Of a stretch of 64,000 nt of DNA, positions 36,792 through 48,608 are shown piece by piece. The notes below the pieces were generated by a model. It had not been told where the DNA came from and ran no database searches. It was given only the letters and a program-made list of their open reading frames with translations. The translations under genes and the position numbers were made by a program. Position 1 is the stretch's first letter, and every line of letters begins with the position of its first letter. The stretch comes from Lachnospiraceae bacterium UBA3804 (GTDB lineage: Bacteria > Bacillota > Clostridia > Lachnospirales > Lachnospiraceae), in assembly GCA_002368665.1 (NCBI GenBank), contig DFEK01000001.1:275643-339642 (forward strand). Reading direction: 5' to 3'.

Positions 36792-39684
36792 ATTATTCAG
36801 GGGAATTGCTTTATCCATAGTATTTATATTGATTGCTTTAAACATCGGTACCATCCGTGTTTTGGCAGCTCCGGATGAGGAAGCAAAAGAAGAAACAAGC
36901 GAAGATAAACTGATTGCCAATCCGGAAGACTCATACGAAGTGATCCATATTTCCACAGCGGAAGATCTGATCACTTTATCGGAAAACTGCAGGGTGGACA
37001 CCTGGTCGGCCGATAAAAAGATCGTACTGGATCAGGATATCAATGTCAGCGGAAATGAGTTTCATACCATTCCGATTTTCTGCGGTGTATTTGAAGGAAA
37101 CAATCATACCATTAACGGTTTCAATTATGGCGGAGACGGCTATGTGACGGGATTTTTCCGTTATATCGCAAACGGTGCAGTGGTAAGGAATTTAAAACTT
37201 CAGGGAGTGATCCTCTCATCCGGCGAACAGGAGATTACGGGACTTCTGTGCGGTATTAACAGAGGTACCGTCAAGGACTGTCATACATCCGGTAAAGTGG
37301 ACGGTAAAACATCCACCGGCGGCTTGTGCGGAATCAATGCATCCGTCGGATTGATTCAAAATTGTGAAAACGAAGCGGAAGTCATCGGATATTATTATTC
37401 GGGCGGAATTGCCGGTAAAAACTACGGACAGATCACTTCCTGCCGTAACAGCGGTAAAATCAATAATAGCAATGAATGGGTAACCCGAGATGATGAACTC
37501 AGTACAGACCTGATCAATGAAATCGTCAATAAAGATGTCAAGATCATTAAAAACGGTATCGATACGGGCGGTATTGCAGGTTATTCCGCAGGAATTGTTC
37601 TTCAGTGCAATAATGCGGGAAGTGTCGGTTATCCGCACAGCGGATACAATGTCGGCGGAATTGTCGGAAGACAATGCGGAAAGGTCGAATCCTGTACCAA
37701 TGAAGGCATTGTATACGGTAAAAAAGACATCGGCGGAATCGCAGGTCAGTCGGAACCATACATCAATCCGGACAAGCAGAATTCCATTATTTCGCAGGTT
37801 GATCATTTAAACGATATGATTGATGATACGGTTTCTGATGCGGATGATATGAATGCGGCTGTCAGAGGCAGCTTAAATTCGCTTCAAAGCGATTTGGATG
37901 CAGCTACCACAATCACGGATAAATTAAAAGACGAACAGGATAATAAGAAGGAAAGCGTGAAAGAATCCATTCATAATCCGGATGAATTACGTTCCGATGC
38001 GGAGGAACTTGTTAAAGCAAAGAAAGAAATTACGCCGGTTTCCGAGCAAAACCGCAAGGATATTTCCGATCTGTCAGAGATTCTGAAACGGATGACGAAA
38101 ACCAGTAAAACATTGATCGACGATACCGAGCATTACAGCAAGGAACTTCGCAAAGATTTGGAACAGATCAATCAGCAGATTAATCTTATTTCCCATATGG
38201 TTGATGATTTCGTCAATGATATTTCGGATGAAGGCGCCGGATATTTCTTTGAGGATATGTCCGAAACATCTGTTGATAATGCAGAATTCGGCCTTATAGC
38301 GTATTGTACGAATAAAGGTATTGTAAATGCGGATATGAATGTTTCCGGTATTTCGGGACAAATGGGCGTTGATGAAGAAGATCCCAAAGGCAATGTCGTA
38401 TCTGAAATCAAGAAAGAAGTCGGTGGCCGGTATTTTTATATCAATATCGTTAAATACTGTTATAACAGAGGCTTCGTGACCGCAAAATCCGACCGCGCGG
38501 GCGGTATCTGCGGTGATATGACACAGGGCGTTGTCACGCATTCTCACGGATACGGCTCCGTGGAAAGCAAAGAAGGAAATTATATCGGCGGAATCGCCGG
38601 ATATTCCGAAAGTGCCGTGCGTGAGTGCTATGTACTTTCCACGATTTGCGGAAAGAACTATGTGGGCGGTATTTGCGGTTTCGGAAACAAAATCAGCGAT
38701 TGTTATTCGATGCCTACAATCACATATGCGGAAGGTAGATTCGGAACCATTGCGGGAAGTATTTCGCAGGATGAGGAAACCGGAGAATTACTTCTGGATC
38801 AACTTAAGGCCAATTATTATGTCAGTGATTATTATTTCGGCGTGGATGGCGTAAGCTACGGAAATAAGGCGGAAGCGCTCACCTATAAGGAATTGGTAGC
38901 AATTTCCGATATTCCGGATGAGTATCGGAATCTGACGGTTTCGTTCAGAACCGATGAGGAATTACTCGGAAGTGTCAAATTAAAATACGGTTCGGAGTTA
39001 TCCGGATTAGAATATCCGCAAATTCCTGCGAAAGACGGATTCTACGGTACCTGGCCCAAACCGCCGCTTGATACTTTACAGGGTAATCTTACGATCGTGG
39101 CGGTATATGAGCCTGTGATCACCGTTGTAAGCTCGCCCGAAACCTCCGAGTTTGAATATAAAGAAAAGAAAGGCAGCCTTGTAGAACGCTTCCTTGGCTT
39201 ATTTAAGAAAGCGAAAGAGGAAGAGGAGAGTAAATCCATTCATTTAAGTGAAAAGGCTAATGCGTATATTGACGGTGTGTTTGACGATACTGTAACATTA
39301 AATGCGCCTGTTGCAACGAAGGATGAAGTATCCGTAAACGGACTCCCCGCAACGGAACACCGGATTTATCATGTCAGTGTAAACCTTACCGATGAGGAAC
39401 TTGGTAAGCAGGATGTCCGGTTAAGACTTTTTGCACCCGATGATAATTATGAAGTTTATCGCTATGAAAACGGTAATTGGAATACCGTTGAATTCAAAGA
39501 ACGCGGTACTTATGCGGATGTGAAATTGCAGTCATTTGATGCGTTTTATGCTGTTTGTAAAGTCGCTGCCGATCATACGAAGCGAAATGTTTTGATCGGT
39601 TGTGCGGCCGGAATCGTGCTTTTGATCGTTATACTGGCTATTGCAAACGGCAAGAAGAAAAAGAAGAAACAAACAGAAGATTGA
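36781..39684 (+). CDS. GLUG-repeat surface protein with C-terminal anchor
   Basis: A 967-residue secreted protein. Start ATG 36781 has GGAGG upstream and gives a signal peptide (about 1-30, ending VLAAPDE). GLUG-like beta-solenoid repeats occupy about 60-330 and again 530-700 (ITGLLCGINRGTVKDCHTSG, GGIAGKNYGQITSCRNSGKI, GGIAGYSESAVRECYV). A helical coiled-coil-like insert lies between them (about 340-510). A C-terminal membrane helix (about 938-958) ends in a KKKKKK tail. No LPxTG motif. It overlaps the MMPL gene, which suggests joint production; a surface adhesin or a transporter-associated factor are both possible. Confidence 0.78.
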   Translation: MKNKLFRGIALSIVFILIALNIGTIRVLAAPDEEAKEETSEDKLIANPEDSYEVIHISTAEDLITLSENCRVDTWSADKKIVLDQDINVSGNEFHTIPIFCGVFEGNNHTINGFNYGGDGYVTGFFRYIANGAVVRNLKLQGVILSSGEQEITGLLCGINRGTVKDCHTSGKVDGKTSTGGLCGINASVGLIQNCENEAEVIGYYYSGGIAGKNYGQITSCRNSGKINNSNEWVTRDDELSTDLINEIVNKDVKIIKNGIDTGGIAGYSAGIVLQCNNAGSVGYPHSGYNVGGIVGRQCGKVESCTNEGIVYGKKDIGGIAGQSEPYINPDKQNSIISQVDHLNDMIDDTVSDADDMNAAVRGSLNSLQSDLDAATTITDKLKDEQDNKKESVKESIHNPDELRSDAEELVKAKKEITPVSEQNRKDISDLSEILKRMTKTSKTLIDDTEHYSKELRKDLEQINQQINLISHMVDDFVNDISDEGAGYFFEDMSETSVDNAEFGLIAYCTNKGIVNADMNVSGISGQMGVDEEDPKGNVVSEIKKEVGGRYFYINIVKYCYNRGFVTAKSDRAGGICGDMTQGVVTHSHGYGSVESKEGNYIGGIAGYSESAVRECYVLSTICGKNYVGGICGFGNKISDCYSMPTITYAEGRFGTIAGSISQDEETGELLLDQLKANYYVSDYYFGVDGVSYGNKAEALTYKELVAISDIPDEYRNLTVSFRTDEELLGSVKLKYGSELSGLEYPQIPAKDGFYGTWPKPPLDTLQGNLTIVAVYEPVITVVSSPETSEFEYKEKKGSLVERFLGLFKKAKEEEESKSIHLSEKANAYIDGVFDDTVTLNAPVATKDEVSVNGLPATEHRIYHVSVNLTDEELGKQDVRLRLFAPDDNYEVYRYENGNWNTVEFKERGTYADVKLQSFDAFYAVCKVAADHTKRNVLIGCAAGIVLLIVILAIANGKKKKKKQTED

Positions 39685-39701
39685 ATTGGGATTAATAATT
39701 T

Positions 39702-40472
39702 ATGTTGAATCAGTTTTCAAGAACACAATTGGTTTACGGAGAAGAAGTCATGAAGAAACTGGCTTCTTCGAGGGTTGCGGTTTTCGGAATCGGCGGAGTC
39801 GGCGGATATGTCGTGGAAGCGCTTGTCAGAAGCGGAATCGGAGCACTGGATCTGATCGATGATGACAAAGTCTGCTTAACCAATATTAACCGTCAGATTA
39901 TCGCGACAAGAAAAACTATCGGTAAATACAAGGTGGATGTGGCTCAGGAACGCGTACATGATATCAATCCGGACTGTGATGTGAAAACATATAAGACGTT
40001 CTTTTTGCCGGAAACAAAGGATGAATTTGATTTTACTCAATATGATTATGTGGTTGATGCAATTGATACGGTGACCGGGAAACTTGGAATCATCGAATGC
40101 TGCAGAGATGCAAACGTGCCCGTGATTTCCTCAATGGGCGCCGGAAACAAAGTCAATGCATCGATGTTTGAAGTGGCTGATATTTATAAAACGAGTGTCT
40201 GTCCTTTGGCGAAAGTTATGCGACATGAATGCAAAAAAAGAGGCATTAAGAAGCTGAAAGTGGTTTATTCCAAGGAACAGCCGAGAAGACCGCTGGAAGA
40301 GAATTCAATTGATGTAAGAGATGGCAATGCAGATAACAGTGCCCGTTTATCAGAGAGTGATCTCAATGGTTTCAAACGTCGAAGTATACCCGGTTCTACG
40401 GCATTTGCACCGTCTGTTGCGGGTTTGATCATTGCGGGTGAAGTGATTAATGATCTGGCTGCCAAGGCATGA
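39702..40472 (+). CDS. tcdA: tRNA threonylcarbamoyladenosine dehydratase
   Basis: A 256-residue E1-like enzyme (CsdL/YgdL group) that cyclises t6A37 of tRNA with ATP. It shows the nucleotide-binding GIGGVGGYVVEALVRSGIG (part of 25-45), DDDKVCLTNINRQI, YVVDAIDTV and a C-terminal GSTAFAPSVAGLIIAGEV. It is the last housekeeping gene before the restriction-modification region; no clear Shine-Dalgarno site was seen. Confidence 0.93.
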   Translation: MLNQFSRTQLVYGEEVMKKLASSRVAVFGIGGVGGYVVEALVRSGIGALDLIDDDKVCLTNINRQIIATRKTIGKYKVDVAQERVHDINPDCDVKTYKTFFLPETKDEFDFTQYDYVVDAIDTVTGKLGIIECCRDANVPVISSMGAGNKVNASMFEVADIYKTSVCPLAKVMRHECKKRGIKKLKVVYSKEQPRRPLEENSIDVRDGNADNSARLSESDLNGFKRRSIPGSTAFAPSVAGLIIAGEVINDLAAKA

Positions 40473-40566
40473 TTGATTATCCGGTGAAATAATCATTAAA
40501 AAGTAAAAAAGAATAGACTTAATTAGAACCATACTGCAAACCCTTATATATCAAAGGATATAGTCA

Positions 40567-40641
40567 TTAATTCTATTTCGTTATTATAGAATTAATTATA
40601 TGTATTATTACTTGGGGGACCACTGTTTTACGGTGGTCCCC
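40567..40641 (+). terminator. Two hairpins in the 259-base gap before hsdM
   Basis: TTAATTCTAT (40567-40576) pairs with ATAGAATTAA (40586-40595). A second, GC-rich stem pairs GGGGACCAC (40615-40623) perfectly with GTGGTCCCC (40633-40641). The second is probably the terminator that separates tcdA from the hsd operon, though its T tail is short. No gene is visible in 40473-40731. Confidence 0.6.
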
Positions 40642-40645
40642 TTAC

Positions 40646-40695
40646 TGTTAAATTGCCTAATTATTCTGTTAAAATCGCCCTTTTCATGTTAAAAT
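40646..40695. promoter_or_regulatory. Three phased TGTTAAA repeats upstream of hsdM
   Basis: TGTTAAA occurs at 40646, 40667 and 40687, that is at 21- and 20-base steps, two helical turns each. The last is part of TGTTAAAATAAT about 40 bases before the start and may contain the -10 element. They could be operator copies for a regulator of the restriction operon; this is inference. Confidence 0.35.
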
Positions 40696-40731
40696 AATAA
40701 AGGTTGATTATTACCGATTTGGAGGTTACAA

Positions 40732-42302
40732 ATGGCTGATATTAAGAAAGAACAGGAACGTGAAGAACTCCATAAGGCGATATGGGGCATTGCAGATGAT
40801 TTGCGTGGTGCCGTTGACGGATGGGATTTCAAACAATATGTGCTTGGAATCATGTTTTATCGCTATGTTTCGGAGAATCTTACAAATTATATAAATGAAG
40901 GCGAGCATGCTGCCGGCAATACATCGTTTGATTATGCGAATATGTCTGATTCCGAGGCGGAAAGTGCGAGAGAAGGTCTTGTTGATGAAAAAGGCTTCTT
41001 CATACTTCCTTCGGAGCTTTTTTGTAATGTGAGAAAGAAAGCCGATTCGGACGAAAACTTAAATGAAACCCTTGAGAGAATATTTAACCATATTGAGGAT
41101 TCTGCTAAGGGTTCGGACAGTGAGTCTGATTTTGCCGGATTATTTGATGATATTGATGTAAACAGCAATAAACTTGGAGCTACCGTTGCAAAGCGTAATG
41201 AAAAACTCGTAAAACTTCTTGATGGTATCGGTGACATGAAACTTGGTAATTATCAGGATAATACGATTGATGCATTCGGCGATGCATACGAATTCCTGAT
41301 GGGTATGTATGCATCCAATGCCGGAAAGAGTGGAGGAGAGTATTATACTCCACAGGAAGTATCGGAATTATTAACGCGTCTTGCAATTGTCGGTAAAAAA
41401 GAAATTAACAAAATCTATGATCCGGCATGCGGTTCAGGATCACTTCTTCTGAAAGCTGCCAAGATTCTTGGAAAAGAAAATGTTCGACAGGGATTCTTCG
41501 GCCAGGAAGTTAATATAACGACATATAACCTTTGTCGTATCAATATGTTTCTCCATGATATCGGATTCGATAAATTCAGTATTGCTTGTGAAGATACATT
41601 AGTTGCGCCTCAGCACTGGGATGATGAACCTTTTGAGGTAATCGTTTCAAATCCTCCGTATTCAATAAAATGGGAAGGAGATGCAAATCCGCTTCTTATC
41701 AATGATCCTAGATTTTCTCCCGCAGGTGTGCTTGCTCCGAAGTCTAAGGCAGACCTTGCTTTTATTATGCATTCTTTATCTTGGCTTGCTACAAATGGAA
41801 CGGCGGCTATTGTATGTTTCCCGGGGATTATGTACAGAGGCGGGGCGGAACAGAAGATAAGAAAATATCTTGTGGATAATAACTATATTGATTGTGTTAT
41901 TCAGCTTCCGGATAATCTTTTCTTCGGTACTTCGATTGCTACCTGCATTATGGTTTTGAAGAAGGCAAAAACTGATAACAGCATTCTCTTCATTGATGCG
42001 ACCAAGGAATGTGTTAAGGTTACAAATAATAATAAGCTTACCCAGGATAATATTAGAAATATTGTTGATGAATATGTATCTCGTGAGAATAAGGAGCATG
42101 CAGTTTACCTTGCTTCTTACGATGATGTTTCCGGTAATGATTACAACTTGTCTGTATCGACTTATGTCGAGGCCGAGGATACAAGAGAGAAGGTTGATAT
42201 TGTAAAACTCAATGCTGAAATAAAAGAAATTGTTGCCAGAGAACAAGTCCTTCGTGAAGAGATTGATAAGATTATTGCTGATATTGAAGGAGGACATAAT
42301 TC

Positions 42303-42306
<4 letters not shown>
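40732..42306 (+). CDS. hsdM: Type I restriction-modification DNA methyltransferase subunit
   Basis: A 524-residue N6-adenine methyltransferase. An N-terminal helical HsdM_N domain (about 1-150) precedes the SAM-binding motif DPACGSGSLLL (near 230) and the catalytic NPPY motif (near 306, SNPPYSIKW). GGEYYTPQEVSELL just before them is typical of HsdM. GGAGG precedes the ATG. It overlaps hsdS by ATGA. It methylates the site chosen by HsdS and also forms part of the restriction complex. Confidence 0.96.
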
Positions 42307-44219
<1,913 letters not shown>

Positions 44220-44239
44220 AGACAAAAGGAAATACGCCG

Positions 44240-45115
44240 ATGAGTAAAATGTCTATTCGATTTTACAAAGATAAAGAAGTAAGAGCGATTTGGGATGAAG
44301 ACAATTCCAAGTGGTGGTTTAGTGTTATTGATATTGTGGGCGTCCTGAATGAGCAGGATGATTACGAAAAAAACCGAAACTATTGGAAATACCTAAAAAC
44401 CAAGTTAAAAAAGAATGGATCCGAGTTGGTTAGTGCCACTAACCAACTGAAAATGACGGCTTCTGACGGAAAAAAATATAAAACGGATGTAATTGACAGT
44501 GACGGTGTTACGGAACTGGCAAAGAACTTTCCGAGCAATAAAAGCAGTGCATTTCTTGATTGGTTTACTTACAGCGACAATTCTATTGACGGACAAAGTA
44601 AGAAGAAAGCTTATACGCTTATCGAAAGTGATTTGGTTGAAGATGACGATATCGGAACAACAAGAGCTTTAAAACAGATCCACGCATATATTTTTGGTGG
44701 TTTGTATGATTTCGCCGGAAAGATTAGATCGCAAACAATATCCAAAGGTGGATTTACTTTCTGTGTGGCCAGATATTTAAATGACGAATTGCACAAAATT
44801 GATGGTATGCCTGAAAATACATTTGACGAGATTGTGGATAAATACGTTGAGATGAATGTGGCTCATCCTTTTATGGAAGGCAACGGAAGAAGTACCCGTA
44901 TATGGCTGGATCAGATATTTAAGAAACGACTTGGTATGTGTGTGGATTGGAGCAAGATTCCGAAAGAAGACTATTTAAATGCAATGCGATTAAGCCCGAT
45001 GGATAGTTCTCTGATACGAAAACTCTTAAAGGGAGCGCTTACCGATAGGATAGACGACAGAGAGATATTTATGAAGGGTATTGATTACTCATATTATTAT
45101 GAAAGCGAAGATTAA
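44240..45115 (+). CDS. BRO-N/Fic fusion protein in the hsd operon
   Basis: A 291-residue protein. Residues 1-110 resemble a BRO-N/antirepressor-type DNA-binding domain (VRAIWDEDNSKWWFSVIDIV, in part; ELAKNFPSNKSSAFLDWF). Residues 120-280 are a Fic domain with the complete active-site motif HPFMEGNGRSTR at 199-210, so AMP- or other nucleotide-transfer activity is expected. The C-terminal SYYYES is reminiscent of, but does not match, the inhibitory (S/T)xxxE(G/N) motif; no separate antitoxin gene is visible. It lies 20 bases after hsdS and 13 before hsdR, so it is co-transcribed. Its target is unknown. Confidence 0.85.
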   Translation: MSKMSIRFYKDKEVRAIWDEDNSKWWFSVIDIVGVLNEQDDYEKNRNYWKYLKTKLKKNGSELVSATNQLKMTASDGKKYKTDVIDSDGVTELAKNFPSNKSSAFLDWFTYSDNSIDGQSKKKAYTLIESDLVEDDDIGTTRALKQIHAYIFGGLYDFAGKIRSQTISKGGFTFCVARYLNDELHKIDGMPENTFDEIVDKYVEMNVAHPFMEGNGRSTRIWLDQIFKKRLGMCVDWSKIPKEDYLNAMRLSPMDSSLIRKLLKGALTDRIDDREIFMKGIDYSYYYESED

Positions 45116-45128
45116 CAGGAGAGTCTGA

Positions 45129-48100
45129 ATGCCGTATTTTAATATTGTAGCTGAGACAAATGAAAATACTGTTGTAACGGAATATAAGCCGATTGCTGTC
45201 CGTTCCGAGAATTATCAAAGTGAAGCGGCTCTTGAGAAAGAGTTTATCAAGATGCTTGGAGAACAGGGGTATGAATATCTTAAGATCCATACGGAAGCGG
45301 ATCTTATTGATAATTTACGTAAGCAATTGGAGAAACTTAACAATTATTCTTTTACGGACAATGAATGGAAGCGTTTTTTCTCCGAATCCATTGCAAACAG
45401 CAATGAAGGTATTGTTGAAAAGACAAGAAAAATTCAGGAGGATTATGTCCAGGTTTTAAAACGCGATACAGGCGAAAGTAAGAATATCAAGCTTATAGAC
45501 AAAGGTAATGTTCATAACAATTCGCTTCAGGTAATCAATCAATATGTTATCGGAACAGAGGAAGGCGCCAAACACGATAATCGATACGATGTTACGATTC
45601 TTGTAAATGGCTTACCGCTTGTACATGTTGAATTGAAACGAAGAGGAGTCGCTATCCGCGAAGCCTTTAATCAAATTAATCGTTATCAGAGAGACAGCTT
45701 CTGGGCCGGAAGCGGACTATATGAGTATGTTCAAATCTTTGTCATTTCCAATGGGACAAATACAAAGTATTATTCCAACAGTACCAGATATAATCATATT
45801 AAAGATGCAAAGGCTTCACAGAATGCTAAGAAGGAAAAGACAAGCAATTCGTTCGAATTTACTTCATTCTGGGCAGACGGAAACAATCGTGTTATTCCTG
45901 ATATTATCGATTTTACAAGAACATTCTTTTCGAAGCATACCATTTTAAATATCTTGACGAAGTATTGCGTGTTTACGGCAGAGAACATGCTTCTTGTTAT
46001 GCGCCCATATCAGATTGTTGCTACGGAGCGCATTATCAATCGAATTGAAATCGCAAATAATTATAAAAAATACGGAACTGTTGCGGGGGGCGGATATATA
46101 TGGCACACGACAGGTTCCGGGAAAACGCTTACATCCTTTAAAACGGCAAGAATAGCATCAACTTTACCGTATATCGACAAAGTTCTTTTTGTTGTAGACA
46201 GAAAAGACCTTGATTATCAGACGATGAAAGAGTACGACCGTTTCGAAAAAGGAGCGGCTAACAGCAATACATCAACGGCTGTTTTGAAGAAACAGTTGGA
46301 GAATGATAATTGCAAAATCATTATTACGACAATCCAGAAGCTATCGACATTTGTTAATAAGAATGCTGGACATGATGCTTTTAATAAACATATCGTTATT
46401 ATTTTTGATGAATGCCATCGCAGTCAGTTCGGAGATATGCATGCGGCAATAGTGAAGAATTTTAAGAAATATCATTTGTTCGGGTTTACGGGAACTCCGA
46501 TTTTTGCTGTTAATGCCGGAGCAAGTAAGAATCCTCAATTCTTTACTACGGAGCAAACATTTGGTGATCAGCTTCATACATATACCATTGTGGATGCGAT
46601 TAATGATAAGAATGTTCTTCCGTTCCGTGTCGATTATGTTAAAACGATGGACAAGGAAGAGGATATTCTTGATGAGCAGGTGTGGGATATTGATCGTGAG
46701 AAAGCATACATGGCTCCGGAGAGAATAACGCTTGTTACGAAATATATCCTTGAACACTTTGATCAAAAAACTTATCGTGGAAATAAAACATATGCATTCA
46801 ATACCCTTACGAATATTTCCGAAGTGGCTTCTGCAGACAGAGGAAAGATAGAAGAGATTAAAAAGAAACAGCGTGTAAGCGGATTCAATTCCATCTTTGC
46901 GGTATCGTCAGTTGATATGGCAAAGCTTTATTATGATGAATTCAAGAAGCAGATGAAAGCAGAGCCATCCAAGAGCCTGAAAATTGCCACTATATTCAGT
47001 TATGGTGCCAATGAAGAGGAAGCGGATGGAATCCTTGATGAAGAAAACTCCGAAGATACATCAGCCCTTGATGTAAATTCAAGAGATTTTCTTGAAAAGG
47101 CAATTAAGGATTATAACGAGATGTTCCACACGAATTATGATACTTCCGGTGATAAATTCCAGAATTATTATAAGGACGTTTCTCTTAGAATGAAAAATAA
47201 GGAACTGGACCTTTTGATTGTAGTTAACATGTTCTTGACCGGATTTGATGCAACTACGCTTAATACTCTTTGGGTTGATAAAAATCTTAAGATGCACGGA
47301 CTTATTCAAGCGTTCTCCCGTACGAATCGAATTCTGAACTCAATAAAGACTTTTGGCAATATTGTCTGCTTCAGAAATCTTCAGAAAAGAGTGGACAGTG
47401 CTATTTCTTTATTCGGAGATAAGAATGCATCCGGTATTGTTCTGATGAGAACGTTCAAAGATTATTATTACGGATATACTGATTCTGAGGGAAAACAGAA
47501 ACCGGGATATATCAATCTTGTGGAAGAATTGAAAGTAAAATATCCGCTTGAGGAACCGCAAATCATTGGAGAACAGAATCAAAAAGGTTTTATTTCCCTT
47601 TTCGGAGCAATTCTTCGTACCAGAAATATTCTTACATCGTTTGATGATTTTGAAAGCCTGGAATTATTTACGGAAAGAGATTTACAGGATTACCTTGGAA
47701 GATACCAGGATTTGAAAGATGAATGGGGCAGAAAGCCGCCTGGAGAGAAAGCAGATATCCTCGATGATGTCGTTTTTGAAATTGAACTTATAAAGCAGAT
47801 AGAAATTAATATTGATTATATTTTAATTCTGGTTAAAAAATATCATGATTCGCATTGCGAAGATAAAGAAGTTCTTGTGACTATTAAGAAGGCGATTGAC
47901 GCTTCGCCGAAACTTCGAAGCAAGAAAGCATTGATTGAAACATTTATGGCCGGTATCAATGATATTGACGATGTAATGGATGCTTGGCATGAGTTTGTTG
48001 CAAAACAAAAAGAGGAAGAACTTAAACGGATTATTGAAGAAGAGAATCTTAAGGAGAATGAGACCAGACAATTTATTGAATATTCGTTTAAGGTCGGAGG

Positions 48101-48263
48101 AATGAAAACAAACGGAACGGATATCGATATGCTTATGCCTCCGATGTCGAGATTCGGTGGTGGAGACAGAGCAGAAAAGAAAAAGAATCTTATTGAAAGA
48201 CTGCTTGCATATTTTGACAGATTCTTTGGAATTGGTGCTGTAACGGAAGAAGAGGACGAATAG
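45129..48263 (+). CDS. hsdR: Type I restriction enzyme endonuclease/translocase subunit
   Basis: A 1044-residue HsdR. An N-terminal PD-(D/E)xK-type nuclease domain (DNRYDVTILVNGLPLVHVELKRRG, part; about 155-180) is followed by the SF2 motor: Walker A TTGSGKT near 327, DECH near 426, motif III FTGTPIF, and motif VI-like AFSRTNRIL. A C-terminal helical region binds HsdM. An AGGAGAG site precedes the start. It completes an intact, apparently functional type I system. Confidence 0.95.
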   Translation: MPYFNIVAETNENTVVTEYKPIAVRSENYQSEAALEKEFIKMLGEQGYEYLKIHTEADLIDNLRKQLEKLNNYSFTDNEWKRFFSESIANSNEGIVEKTRKIQEDYVQVLKRDTGESKNIKLIDKGNVHNNSLQVINQYVIGTEEGAKHDNRYDVTILVNGLPLVHVELKRRGVAIREAFNQINRYQRDSFWAGSGLYEYVQIFVISNGTNTKYYSNSTRYNHIKDAKASQNAKKEKTSNSFEFTSFWADGNNRVIPDIIDFTRTFFSKHTILNILTKYCVFTAENMLLVMRPYQIVATERIINRIEIANNYKKYGTVAGGGYIWHTTGSGKTLTSFKTARIASTLPYIDKVLFVVDRKDLDYQTMKEYDRFEKGAANSNTSTAVLKKQLENDNCKIIITTIQKLSTFVNKNAGHDAFNKHIVIIFDECHRSQFGDMHAAIVKNFKKYHLFGFTGTPIFAVNAGASKNPQFFTTEQTFGDQLHTYTIVDAINDKNVLPFRVDYVKTMDKEEDILDEQVWDIDREKAYMAPERITLVTKYILEHFDQKTYRGNKTYAFNTLTNISEVASADRGKIEEIKKKQRVSGFNSIFAVSSVDMAKLYYDEFKKQMKAEPSKSLKIATIFSYGANEEEADGILDEENSEDTSALDVNSRDFLEKAIKDYNEMFHTNYDTSGDKFQNYYKDVSLRMKNKELDLLIVVNMFLTGFDATTLNTLWVDKNLKMHGLIQAFSRTNRILNSIKTFGNIVCFRNLQKRVDSAISLFGDKNASGIVLMRTFKDYYYGYTDSEGKQKPGYINLVEELKVKYPLEEPQIIGEQNQKGFISLFGAILRTRNILTSFDDFESLELFTERDLQDYLGRYQDLKDEWGRKPPGEKADILDDVVFEIELIKQIEINIDYILILVKKYHDSHCEDKEVLVTIKKAIDASPKLRSKKALIETFMAGINDIDDVMDAWHEFVAKQKEEELKRIIEEENLKENETRQFIEYSFKVGGMKTNGTDIDMLMPPMSRFGGGDRAEKKKNLIERLLAYFDRFFGIGAVTEEEDE

Positions 48264-48608
48264 TTTTTGTTTCATACAGAGTAACTTTTTTCGATGGTTG
48301 ACAGTGTTGGTTGACAAATCCAAATCCCTTATTTTAATAAGGGCGCACTTCTATACATCCCCCTGGGATGTAGTGCGTCTGGCGGGAGCCGGGCAGATTG
48401 TCTCCGACGGGGTTGCCTTCGCTTTGCTACGGAGATGAATTACATTTTATAAGATTTTGCGTATGAAGTGCGTATAAAATCCCACTCAATTCACACTTAA
48501 ATCCTACTTAAATACCTTGCGAAGCTAATCTTGGTGGCATAAAATTATAATGGAGCATAGAAAAACGGATGGCAAAACTTCTTGTCGAGATAAAACGGAA
48601 ACAAAAAC
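48264..48608. other. Structured intergenic region after hsdR
   Basis: A 345-base gap without a credible gene. It holds two GGTTGACA copies (48295-48315 area), a hairpin CCCTTATT 48326-48333 / AATAAGGG 48336-48343, and a strong stem TACATCCC 48354-48361 / GGGATGTA 48365-48372 flanked by CGCACT / AGTGCG. A further stem TCTCCG...CGGAGA spans about 48401-48438. One or more probably terminate the hsd operon. The 3' part is AT-rich and contains TATAAT near 48548 that could belong to the next gene, but no good -35 fits. Confidence 0.5.
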
